64,000 nt of DNA, taken from Alteripontixanthobacter maritimus (lineage in GTDB: Bacteria > Pseudomonadota > Alphaproteobacteria > Sphingomonadales > Sphingomonadaceae). The DNA is taken from NCBI RefSeq assembly GCF_003340475.1, contig NZ_QBKA01000002.1:1745501-1809500 (forward strand), in the 5' to 3' direction. Made by a program: the position numbers and the translations under genes. Every line of letters begins with the position of its first letter. Positions within the stretch are counted from its first letter, which is position 1. Below are positions 45,193-53,029 of the stretch, piece by piece. A model generated the notes under the pieces. The model was not told the DNA's origin, did not search any database, and worked only from the letters and a program-made list of their open reading frames with translations.

Positions 45193-45511
45193 GCCTCAAG
45201 CGCCGGCGGTCGCATTCGCGCTTTTTTTGTTTGGACCCTGCGGGCGCAGGCCATCCGGCCTGCTTGCTTCCTCGCATAAGCTCGGGCGGCCGTTCGGCCT
45301 TGCGGTCCGCTGGTCGCGGACCGAACTTGCGCTTCCCTCGTAACTTTGAAGCCGGTTCTTGGTCACGGCAGTCATAGGCCCAAAGGGCCGCCCGCAGCGA
45401 AGCGAGGAAAGCCTAAGGGGCCGGATGGCCCCGCCGGCGCTTGAGGCCAAACAAAAAAACTCCCGCCGACGCCTGAGGCCAAACAAAAACTCCGGCCGGC
45501 GCTTGAGGCTA
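45193..45511. repeat. Dispersed structured element, copy A (with tandem end repeats)
   Basis: Copy A of the three-copy element, oriented opposite to copies B (52.7 kb) and C (61.6 kb). It holds the shared 19-bp core CGAGCTTATGCGAGGAAGC (here reversed, 45266-45284), the block CGGCAGTCATAGGCCCAAAG, and GGTCCGCTGGTCGCGGACC, a strong hairpin. One terminus carries three head-to-tail copies of a 30-32-bp unit (GCCGGCGCTTGAGG-CCAAACAAAAA). It fills most of the 411-bp gap between hisZ and serA and ends exactly on the serA stop codon. Nothing else coding is seen here. Confidence 0.85.
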
Positions 45512-47113
45512 AAACGACAACGCCTTTACCATCCGCACGCCTTCCAGGCCGCAGGCCTTGTCCACTACTTCGGGTGTGATCGCATCGTCCACGCTGAGCA
45601 ACAGCACAGCCTCGCCGCCAGCCTCGCGCCGGCCCAGATTGAACGTGCCGATATTGATGCCGTTTTCACCCATCAGCGTACCGATCCGGCCGATGAAGCC
45701 CGGCGCATCGTCATTGACGATATACAGCATGTGACCGTCCAATTCAGCCTCGATCCCGACGCCGAAGATTTCGACCAGCCGGGGTGCGCCCGATCCGAAC
45801 AATGTGCCTGCCACGCTGCGATTGCCCTGTTCGGTTTCCACGGTGACACGCAGCAGCGTATGATAGGTACCCTCGCGGCTGTTACGGATTTCGCGCACTT
45901 CGATGCCGCGTTCCTTGGCGAGATAGGGCGCGTTGACCATGTTCACGGTTTCTGAATAGCGCCGCATCACGCCAGCCAGCACGGCGGCGGTAATTGGCTT
46001 GGCGTTCAGCTCTGCAGCGCCGCCTTCCATCTCGATGCTGATCTTGGGCAGGTTTCCATGCGCCAACTGGCCGACGAGCGAACCCAGGCTTTCCGCAAGC
46101 GCCATATACGGCTTTAGCTTCGGCGCCTCTTCCGCCGACAGGCTTGGCATATTGAGCGCGTTGGTCACACCGCCATTGACGAGATAGTCCGCCATCTGTT
46201 CGGCCACCTGCAGCGCCACATTCACCTGCGCCTCGTTGGTGGAAGCGCCAAGATGCGGTGTGCAGATAAAGTTCGGCGCGCCGAACAGCGGATTGTCCTT
46301 GGCCGGTTCCTGCGCGAACACGTCCAGCGCCGCGCCCGCCACATGGCCGCTTTCCAGCGCGTCCTTAAGTGCAGCTTCGTCAATCAGTCCGCCGCGCGCG
46401 CAGTTCACGATGCGGACGCCGGGTTTTGTCTTGGCGAGCGCTTCCCGGCTGAGAATATTGCGCGTTTCGTCGGTCAGTGGAGTGTGAAGTGTGATGAAGT
46501 CGGCACGCGCGAGCAGATCGTCCAGTGTGACTTTCTCGATGCCGACTTCCACGGCGCGGTCCTTGGTCAGGAAGGGATCGAAGGCGATCACCTTCATCTT
46601 TAGGCCGAGCGCACGGCTGGCGACGATCGAGCCGATATTGCCTGCGCCGATCAGGCCCAGTGTCTTGCCGGTTACTTCCACTCCCATGAAGGCGGATTTC
46701 GGCCATTCGCCAGCCTGCGTACGGGTGTTCGCCTGCGGAATTTGCCGGGCCAGCGCCATAATTAACGCGATAGCATGTTCCGCAGTGGTGATGGAGTTGC
46801 CGAACGGGGTGTTCATCACCACCACGCCCTTGCCGCTGGCATAGGGGATATCGACATTATCCACCCCGATGCCGGCGCGCCCGATAACCTTCAGATTAGT
46901 GGCGGCATCCAGTATTTCAGGCGTTACGGTGGTCGAGGAACGGATTGCGAGGCCGTGATAGTCGCCGATGCGGGCAACCAGTTCCTCGGGACTTTCGCCG
47001 GTAATCACATCGACGTCGCAACCGCGTTCTTCGAAAATGCGAGCGGCGTTGGGGTCCATCTTGTCGGAAATTAGGACGCGGGGTTTCTGCGTGGTTTTTT
47101 GGATATCGGTCAT
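45509..47113 (-). CDS. serA: D-3-phosphoglycerate dehydrogenase
   Basis: A 534-residue long-form SerA. The NAD-binding domain has TLGLIGAGNIGSIVASRALG, the catalytic Arg/Glu/His are in NCARGGLIDE and CTPHLGASTNEAQ. An intervening ASB-like domain and a C-terminal ACT domain (MLYIVNDDAPGFIGRIGTLM) follow. It oxidises 3-phosphoglycerate, the first step of serine synthesis; the ACT domain would sense serine. Directly downstream of serC on the same strand with 105 bp between, occupied by a palindromic repeat. Confidence 0.96.
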   Translation of the reverse strand: MTDIQKTTQKPRVLISDKMDPNAARIFEERGCDVDVITGESPEELVARIGDYHGLAIRSSTTVTPEILDAATNLKVIGRAGIGVDNVDIPYASGKGVVVMNTPFGNSITTAEHAIALIMALARQIPQANTRTQAGEWPKSAFMGVEVTGKTLGLIGAGNIGSIVASRALGLKMKVIAFDPFLTKDRAVEVGIEKVTLDDLLARADFITLHTPLTDETRNILSREALAKTKPGVRIVNCARGGLIDEAALKDALESGHVAGAALDVFAQEPAKDNPLFGAPNFICTPHLGASTNEAQVNVALQVAEQMADYLVNGGVTNALNMPSLSAEEAPKLKPYMALAESLGSLVGQLAHGNLPKISIEMEGGAAELNAKPITAAVLAGVMRRYSETVNMVNAPYLAKERGIEVREIRNSREGTYHTLLRVTVETEQGNRSVAGTLFGSGAPRLVEIFGVGIEAELDGHMLYIVNDDAPGFIGRIGTLMGENGINIGTFNLGRREAGGEAVLLLSVDDAITPEVVDKACGLEGVRMVKALSF

Positions 47114-47135
47114 GAGATTGCTCCGGATATCGTCG

Positions 47136-47206
47136 TTCCCGCGAAGGCGAGAACCCAGTGCGGCGAAAGTACCGCGTTTGGTTCTGGGTCCCCGCTTTCG
47201 CGGGGA
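47136..47206. repeat. Palindromic repeat between serC and serA
   Basis: TCCCGCGAAGGCGAGAACCC (from 47137) is an imperfect reverse complement of GGGTCCCCGCTTTCGCGGGG (ending about 47205), with a 25-nt spacer. The motif CCCGCGAAAGCGGG next to ACCCAG is a widespread sphingomonad-type intergenic palindrome. It would form a strong mRNA hairpin within the serC-serA transcript. Confidence 0.8.
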
Positions 47207-47218
47207 AGACGCAAAATA

Positions 47219-48373
47219 TTACTGGTTGCGAAGGCTTTCGTAAGCCCATTCGATCCACGGCAGCAGGCGTTTCAGATCCTCCTGCTCCACGGTTCCGCCG
47301 CACCAGATGCGCAAGGAGGGCGGCGCATCGCGGTAGCCATTGAAATCGTAGCCGACGTCGTGTTCGTCCAGCATCGCCGCGATCTTCTTGGGCACACCGA
47401 CCTGGTCTTCAGCGGACAGGCTTTCGTACCAGTCGCCCTGGAACACCATGCAAACGCCGGTATTGGTGCGCTGCGCCGGATCGGCGACCATATTGCGCAT
47501 CCAGGGCGTGGCTTCGATCCAGTCCGTCACGATCTTCGCATTGGCATCGGCGCGTTCAAACATCGCCTTGCGCCCACCGATCGACTTCGCCCATTCCAGC
47601 GCGAGGATGTAATCCTCCGTCGCCAGCAGGCTGGGCGTGTTGATGGTCGCACCTTCGAAGATCGCGCGGTTCAGCTTGTCGCCCTTTTTCAGGCGGAACA
47701 GCTTAGGGAGCGGCCATGCAGGATCGTAGCTCTCGATCCGCTTCACCGCCTTGGGGCTGAGCACAAGCATCCCATGCTGCGCTTCGGAGCCCATGACCTT
47801 CTGCCAGCTATAGGTTGTGGCATCGAGCTTCGCCCAGTCCATTTCCTGCGCGAAGACAGCGCTGGTCGCATCGTTGACGGCAAGGCCCTCGCGGCCCTGT
47901 TCCAGCCAATCGGTATTGGCGATTTTCGCACCCGAAGTCGTGCCGTTCCAGGTAAAGACAACATCGTTGCCCTGCGGGATCTGCGTAAGATCGGGAATTT
48001 CCCCGTAATCGGCGTCGAGCACTTGCAGATCGGGCAGTTTCAGCTGCTTGACCGCGTCCTGGATCCAGACATTGCCGAAGCTTTCCCATGCGGCGACTGT
48101 GGCCGGACGCGCACCCAGCATTGTCCACATCGCGCATTCCAGCGCGCCAGTATCCGAACCCGGCATAATGCCGACAAGATAATCGTCGGGCACGCCCAGC
48201 AATTCGCGCGACAGGTCGATGGCGTATTTCAGCCGCGCCTTGCCGACGGCGGAACGGTGCGACCGGCCCAGAGCTTCGGTTTTGAGATTGGATGCGGACC
48301 AGCCGGGAAATTTGGCAGTGGGTCCGGACGAAAAGAAAGGGCGCTCGGGTTTGAGCGTCGGCATATCGGTCAT
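47219..48373 (-). CDS. serC: Phosphoserine aminotransferase
   Basis: A 384-residue class V aminotransferase of the alphaproteobacterial SerC type. FFSSGPTAKFPGWSASNLKT, LGRSHRSAVGKARLKYAIDL, GIMPGSDTGALECAMW and the PLP-lysine region TTYSWQKVMGSEAQHGMLVL are present. It converts 3-phosphohydroxypyruvate, the SerA product, to phosphoserine. ATG 48373 follows a GGAGAG ribosome site that lies inside a hairpin. Transcription runs serC to serA, probably to hisZ. Confidence 0.94.
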   Translation of the reverse strand: MTDMPTLKPERPFFSSGPTAKFPGWSASNLKTEALGRSHRSAVGKARLKYAIDLSRELLGVPDDYLVGIMPGSDTGALECAMWTMLGARPATVAAWESFGNVWIQDAVKQLKLPDLQVLDADYGEIPDLTQIPQGNDVVFTWNGTTSGAKIANTDWLEQGREGLAVNDATSAVFAQEMDWAKLDATTYSWQKVMGSEAQHGMLVLSPKAVKRIESYDPAWPLPKLFRLKKGDKLNRAIFEGATINTPSLLATEDYILALEWAKSIGGRKAMFERADANAKIVTDWIEATPWMRNMVADPAQRTNTGVCMVFQGDWYESLSAEDQVGVPKKIAAMLDEHDVGYDFNGYRDAPPSLRIWCGGTVEQEDLKRLLPWIEWAYESLRNQ

Positions 48374-48378
48374 GTATT

Positions 48379-48494
48379 CTCTCCTCACAGAGAGCTCGCG
48401 CGGCGTTGGGACCGCGTGGCCCGTCGCCGCCACTAGACTTATGCCGGACCGAGTCAATCATTCCCTTCGCACCTGCGGTAGAAAATGCATTATA
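48379..48494 (-). promoter_or_regulatory. serC leader: promoter and folded 5' UTR (serC-RNA-motif-like)
   Basis: On the minus strand a perfect -10 box TATAAT lies at 48494-48489, giving a 5' UTR of roughly 105 nt. The leader holds a stable hairpin at 48430-48400 (GCGGCG/CGCCGC outer stem, GGGCC..GGTCC-type inner stem). A second hairpin lies at 48394-48379 (CTCTC/GAGAG, 6-nt loop) whose 3' arm contains the Shine-Dalgarno of serC. A conserved cis-acting RNA upstream of serC (the serC motif) has been described in alphaproteobacteria; identity with it needs a covariance search. Confidence 0.55.
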
Positions 48495-48551
48495 AGTGTT
48501 CGCGCGCCTCCCTCTCGCCAATGTCGTGCGCAGGCACTATGGCTGGGCCGG

Positions 48552-49700
48552 ATGGACATCACCGACCTGCGCATCGCCCTGTTCAGCGGCAATTACAACT
48601 ATACCCGCGACGGGGCGAATCAGGCGCTGAACCGGCTGGTCGGCTACCTGCTGCGGTCCGGCGCGCAGGTCCGCGTTTATGCCCCCACCGTGGCGGAACC
48701 GGACTTCGAACCGACGGGCGATCTAGTATCGGTACCATCCGTACGCTTTCCCATGAAGGGCCGCGGCGAATATCGCTTTCCATTGCCGCTATCGGCGGAA
48801 AACAAGACCGATATCGATATTTTTGCACCCAATGTGGTGCATATCGCCTCGCCCGATATGAGCGGCCATGCAGCGCTGCGCTATGCACAGGCTCGCAATA
48901 TTCCAGTACTGGCATCGGTGCACACGCGCTTCGAAACCTATCCCCGCTATTACCGGCTGGGCTTTATCGAACCTGCTATCGTGGCCATGCTGCGCCGGTT
49001 CTACAGCCGCTGCGACGCGCTGGTCGCACCTTCCCCCAGCATGATCGATACCTTGCGGCAGCAGGGCATGAACGACGATATCAGCCTATGGACACGCGGG
49101 GTGGATCGCGCGGTTTTCCATCCGGACAAACGCGACATGACCTGGCGGCGCGAACTGGGGCTGTCTGATGAGGATGTCGCCATCGTGTTTCTCGGCCGGC
49201 TGGTGGCGGAAAAGGCGCTGGACGTGTTCGCCGGTTCGATCGACAGACTGCGCAGCGCAGGCGTACCGCACAAGGTTCTGGTGATCGGCGATGGTCCGGA
49301 ACGCGCCAGCTTCGCCAAGGCGCTGCCGGGTGCAGTCTTCGCTGGGTTTCAGACAGGCGGCTATTTGGGGCGCGCGCTGGCCAGCGGCGATGTGTTCTTC
49401 AATCCGTCGATTACCGAAACCTTTGGCAACGTTACGCTGGAGGCGATGGCATGCGAACTGCCCTGCGTCGCTGCAGCCGCCACGGGTAGCGCCAGTCTGG
49501 TCGACGACGGCGTTTCGGGCCGACTGGTGCAGCCGGGCGACACCGCCGCCTTTGCCGATGCGCTAGCCCCCTATTGCACCGATCCGCAGCTACGCCGGTC
49601 GCATGGTCGGGCCGGAGAAAAGCGCGCGCAAGACTATGATTGGGACGCGATCAACCAGACTGTGGCGGATAGCTATCTACGATTGGCAGCAAACGCTTAG
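48552..49700 (+). CDS. Glycosyltransferase family 4 (mannosyltransferase-like)
   Basis: A 382-residue GT-B retaining glycosyltransferase. The N-domain has LRIALFSGNYNYTRDGANQA, VVHIASPDMSGHAALRYAQA and PVLASVHTRFETYPRYY. The C-domain has IVFLGRLVAEKALDVFAGSI, VLVIGDGPER and the nucleotide-sugar EX7E-like SITETFGNVTLEAMACELPC. Closest in feel to diacylglycerol/lipid alpha-mannosyl- or glucuronosyl-transferases, so a role in glycolipid synthesis is plausible but not shown. ATG 48552; the gene overlaps nothing but faces the serC promoter. Confidence 0.87.
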   Translation: MDITDLRIALFSGNYNYTRDGANQALNRLVGYLLRSGAQVRVYAPTVAEPDFEPTGDLVSVPSVRFPMKGRGEYRFPLPLSAENKTDIDIFAPNVVHIASPDMSGHAALRYAQARNIPVLASVHTRFETYPRYYRLGFIEPAIVAMLRRFYSRCDALVAPSPSMIDTLRQQGMNDDISLWTRGVDRAVFHPDKRDMTWRRELGLSDEDVAIVFLGRLVAEKALDVFAGSIDRLRSAGVPHKVLVIGDGPERASFAKALPGAVFAGFQTGGYLGRALASGDVFFNPSITETFGNVTLEAMACELPCVAAAATGSASLVDDGVSGRLVQPGDTAAFADALAPYCTDPQLRRSHGRAGEKRAQDYDWDAINQTVADSYLRLAANA

Positions 49701-49741
49701 CCCAGCCGATGATAAAATAGTCGTATCCGGATCGGCTTATC

Positions 49742-50215
49742 CTATCGTAGTACGCCCGCTGTCGTCATTCGGCGCGCATACCAGGCTAGGCCCAGCGTCA
49801 CTGCCCAGATAATCGCTGCAAAGATCATTTGTCCCGGCCCGCCAAGCGCATCGGGCATTGCCCCCGAAAACTGGTAAATGGTCGTCACCAGCAGACCGGC
49901 CAGAGCGACGATGAACGCATAAAACGCGAACCGGCTGCGCAACAGCAACAGCAAGGATCCCAGCACCGCGCCCCACACGCCAAACGCCCAGCCGGCTTCC
50001 GCCCATACCGGGAAGCCACCAAGATAGGCCAGCATCTGGTCGACCGAAATGTCGTAATTGCCAGTCATCGATGCGATGTAGTCGCGGTTGCGCAATTGAG
50101 ACTGGAGATAATCGTTCGCACCGAAGGCGTTGAACAGCAGGGAAACCAGACCGATTACCCACAGGTGCCACGGCGTCCTTTTCGTACCAAGCCGCCTTTG
50201 TTCGCTATGTTTCAT
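49742..50215 (-). CDS. Four-helix integral membrane protein of unknown function
   Basis: A 157-residue membrane protein. After a basic N-terminus (MKHSEQRRLGTKRTPW), about four hydrophobic segments can be seen: WVIGLVSLLFNAFG, AFGVWGAVLGSLLLLL, FYAFIVALAGLLVTTIY and FAAIIWAVTLGLAWYA. NDYLQSQLRNRDYIASM is a polar loop after the first helix. Similar proteins are annotated only as hypothetical in sphingomonads. ATG 50215 has GAGAGG upstream. Divergent from rarA. Confidence 0.75.
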   Translation of the reverse strand: MKHSEQRRLGTKRTPWHLWVIGLVSLLFNAFGANDYLQSQLRNRDYIASMTGNYDISVDQMLAYLGGFPVWAEAGWAFGVWGAVLGSLLLLLRSRFAFYAFIVALAGLLVTTIYQFSGAMPDALGGPGQMIFAAIIWAVTLGLAWYARRMTTAGVLR

Positions 50216-50313
50216 TTCGCTACCTCTCCCAAAGTTTCGAACGCAGACAAGATCTATCATTTTTGCAGACGGCGTGCATGGAAAAAACTGTCCAGCGCCC
50301 CTATCTGGCGCAC

Positions 50314-51642
50314 ATGGTCGATCTGTTTGCCGACGACGTTCCCGACAATATCATGCCCCGGTCCGCTGGTCCGGATGCACCGCTGGCCGACCGGCTGCGA
50401 CCGGAAAATCTTGCCGAGATTATCGGCCAAGAGCACCTGACCGGGCCGGAGGGCGCAATCGGACGCATGGTGGCGGCAGGCCGGTTGTCCTCCATGGTCC
50501 TGTGGGGGCCGCCGGGCACCGGCAAGACCAGCATCGCCCGCCTGCTCGCCGCCGAAGTGGGGATGCGGTACCATGCAGTCAGCGCGGTATTTTCGGGCGT
50601 GGCGGATTTGAAGAAAGCCTTTGCAGAGGCTGACCGCGCTGCCCAGGCTGTTTCTGGGAACGGCGGGCGTACATTGTTGTTCGTGGATGAGATCCACCGC
50701 TTCAACCGCGCCCAGCAGGACGGTTTCCTGCCGTTCGTCGAACGCGGCACAGTCACGCTGGTGGGCGCGACGACCGAGAATCCCAGCTTCGAACTGAACG
50801 CCGCGCTTCTCAGCCGCGCGCAAGTGCTGATCCTGCACCGGCTGGATGCCGCTGCGCTGGAGAAATTGCTGGCGCGGGCGGAAGCGTTGCAAGGTCCCTT
50901 GCCCCTAACGGACGAGGCACGCGACGCGCTGGTCGCCAGTGCCGATGGCGATGGCCGCTTCCTGCTCAACCAGGCGGAAACGCTCTATAATGCGAAGCTG
51001 ACGGACACGCTCGACCCGGCAGCGCTCGGCGCGTTTCTACAGCGCCGCGTGGCGGTGTACGACAAGGACCGCGAGGGGCATTACAATCTGATTTCCGCGC
51101 TGCACAAGGCGGTGCGCGGGTCCGATCCGCAGGCGGCGCTGTATTACATGGCGCGGATGCTGGTGGCGGGTGAAGAGCCATTGTTCCTCGCCCGGCGGCT
51201 GGTGCGGATGGCGGTGGAGGATATCGGGCTGGCCGATCCGGCTGCCTTGACGCAGTGCATGGCGGCGAAGGATGCCTATGAATTTCTCGGCAGTCCCGAA
51301 GGCGAGTTGGCACTAGTGCAGGCCTGCCTCTATCTTGCCACCGCGCCGAAATCGAACGCGGTCTATAAGGCGCAAAAGGCCGCCTTTCGCAGCGCCAAGG
51401 ACACCGGCAGCCTGATGCCGCCTATGAACATCGTCAACGCGCCGACCAAGCTGATGAAGGATGTCGGATACGGCAAGGGATACACTTACGATCACGATGC
51501 GGAAGGCGGGTTTTCGGGCGACGATTACTGGCCGGAAGAAATGACGCCGCAGACCTATTACACGCCCGTGGAACGCGGCTTCGAACGCAAGATCGCCGAA
51601 CGGATTGCCTATTGGAACAAGCTGCGCGGAACGCGCGAGTGA
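50314..51642 (+). CDS. rarA: Replication-associated recombination protein A (MgsA/RarA)
   Basis: A 442-residue AAA+ ATPase related to the clamp loader and WRNIP1. Walker A MVLWGPPGTGKTSIARLLAA, Walker B LLFVDEIHRFNRAQQDGFLP and sensor LVGATTENPSFELNAALLSR are present. The C-terminal tetramerisation domain has EGHYNLISALHKAVRGSDPQ and VYKAQKAAF. It acts at stalled forks. ATG 50314 (MVDLFADD) fits family starts; ATG 50278 is a possible longer start. Coupled to the following gene. Confidence 0.95.
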   Translation: MVDLFADDVPDNIMPRSAGPDAPLADRLRPENLAEIIGQEHLTGPEGAIGRMVAAGRLSSMVLWGPPGTGKTSIARLLAAEVGMRYHAVSAVFSGVADLKKAFAEADRAAQAVSGNGGRTLLFVDEIHRFNRAQQDGFLPFVERGTVTLVGATTENPSFELNAALLSRAQVLILHRLDAAALEKLLARAEALQGPLPLTDEARDALVASADGDGRFLLNQAETLYNAKLTDTLDPAALGAFLQRRVAVYDKDREGHYNLISALHKAVRGSDPQAALYYMARMLVAGEEPLFLARRLVRMAVEDIGLADPAALTQCMAAKDAYEFLGSPEGELALVQACLYLATAPKSNAVYKAQKAAFRSAKDTGSLMPPMNIVNAPTKLMKDVGYGKGYTYDHDAEGGFSGDDYWPEEMTPQTYYTPVERGFERKIAERIAYWNKLRGTRE

Positions 51643-51650
51643 CGCCTGTG

Positions 51651-52535
51651 ATGAGAACGCGGCGCTTTCGGCAATTCCTGGCCATCGACTGGTCGGGCGC
51701 GGCCGGGGAACGCCATGCGGGGATTGCGCTTGCGGTCTGCGATGAAAGGGGCGGACCGCCCGTGCTGGTGGAGCGCGGGCGCAAGTGGTCGCGCGCCGAA
51801 GTGCTGGCAATCCTGCGCGATTTGCCGGCGGATACTCTGGTAGGCATGGACCTCGGCATCGCCCTGCCCTTCGCCGATTGCGGCGCGTATTTTCCCGGCT
51901 GGGCGGACGGTCCCGCTGACGCCAAAGCATTGTGGGCGATAATCGATCAAATCTGCGCCGGCGATCCCCATCACGGCGCCGCCAGCCTGGTCGATCACCC
52001 CGATCTGAGTCCATTCTTCCGCCGTCATGGCGGGCGCGAAGGCGCGAAATTCCGCTGTGACGGGGCCGAACATGGCAAAGGACGCTTCCGCGTCACCGAA
52101 CACGCGCAAGCAGCGCAGGGGTGCAAACCCTACAGCAATTTCAATCTCGTGGGCGCGGCGCAGGTGGGCAAATCCAGCCTGACTGGCATGCGGGTGTTGC
52201 ACGCATTGAGCGGCGCGGTGCCGGTCTGGCCAATCGATCCGCTGCCTGCGACCGGCTCCGTCATCGTCGAGATTTACACTGCGCTTGCGGCGAGAGAAGC
52301 TGGGCGTTCGGTCGGCCGCAGCAAGATGCGCGACCACGCAGCGCTGGCACATGCGCTGGCTGCATTCGGCTCGCCGCCCGCCGCGGGACATGGCGCGGTG
52401 GACGATCACAGTTCCGATGCTCTTCTCACCGCCGCATGGCTGCGCCACGTCGCGCAGGATCCGACAAGATGGCAACCAGAAGGCCTTACTCCGCAAATTG
52501 CCCGAACCGAGGGCTGGACCTTCGGCGTAGTTTGA
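51651..52535 (+). CDS. DUF429-like predicted RNase H-fold protein
   Basis: A 294-residue protein with QFLAIDWSGAAGERHAGIAL near the start, LVGMDLGIALPFAD in the middle and VDDHSSDALLTAAWL near the end. The spaced aspartates in strands are typical of the RNase H/actin-like fold of DUF429-type proteins, often predicted nucleases. GCKPYSNFNLVGAAQVGKSS is a further conserved-looking block. No membrane or signal segment. ATG 51651 is used; GTG 51639 would overlap the rarA stop. Role unknown; coupling with rarA hints at DNA metabolism. Confidence 0.7.
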   Translation: MRTRRFRQFLAIDWSGAAGERHAGIALAVCDERGGPPVLVERGRKWSRAEVLAILRDLPADTLVGMDLGIALPFADCGAYFPGWADGPADAKALWAIIDQICAGDPHHGAASLVDHPDLSPFFRRHGGREGAKFRCDGAEHGKGRFRVTEHAQAAQGCKPYSNFNLVGAAQVGKSSLTGMRVLHALSGAVPVWPIDPLPATGSVIVEIYTALAAREAGRSVGRSKMRDHAALAHALAAFGSPPAAGHGAVDDHSSDALLTAAWLRHVAQDPTRWQPEGLTPQIARTEGWTFGVV

Positions 52536-52561
52536 CGCAAAGGGCGCGGCGGACACAACGT

Positions 52562-52634
<73 letters not shown>

Positions 52635-52637
<3 letters not shown>

Positions 52638-52656
52638 TTTTGCTCTCGCAAAATGG
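52635..52656 (+). terminator. Hairpin directly after tRNA-Thr
   Basis: CCATTTTGC (52635-52643) and GCAAAATGG (52648-52656) form a perfect 9-bp stem with a TCTC loop, using the CCA end of the tRNA as its first arm. A short TTCATTTGTT follows. Likely a tRNA transcript terminator or processing signal. Confidence 0.55.
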
Positions 52657-52669
52657 TTCATTTGTTCAG

Positions 52670-52900
52670 CCTCAAGCGCCGGCGGTCGCATGCGCTCCCT
52701 TAGGCTATCCTCGCGCTTCGCGCTGCGGGCGGCCCTTTGGGCCTATGACTGCCGTGACCTGGAACCGGGTGCTACTTCAATAGCGTAGCGCAAGTTCGGT
52801 CCGCGACCAGCGGACCGCAAGCGCGAACGCGCGCCCGAGCTTATGCGAGGAAGCCAAGCGAGCGAATGCGAGCGCCCGGCGTTTGAGGGTCTAAACAAAA
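52670..52900. repeat. Dispersed structured element, copy B
   Basis: Copy B, about 230 bp, with ends CCTCAAGCGCCGGCGGTCGC and GCGAGCGCCCGGCGTTTGAG that are near inverted repeats. It includes GGGCGGCCCTTTGGGCCTAT, GGTCCGCGACCAGCGGACC (hairpin) and the core CGAGCTTATGCGAGGAAGC at 52836-52854. It fills most of the 392-bp stretch between tRNA-Thr and the ABC-F gene. The remaining 130 bp up to 53030 holds no gene I can support. Confidence 0.88.
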
Positions 52901-53029
52901 ACGCCCGGATGGTTTCCGCCCACAGGGCCCCAAACAAAAAAGCGACTGAAACGCGCCACCTCCCCAAATCCGCACCACCCACCAATCACCCCCTACCCGC
53001 ACCACAAGCGCAATGCTAAGCACCCATCC

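Noticed and set aside
45193-45511. Protein-coding frames inside copy A of the dispersed element
   Set aside because: Open frames on both strands follow the repeat sequence, change between copies and contain no conserved domain; the same is true for copies B and C.
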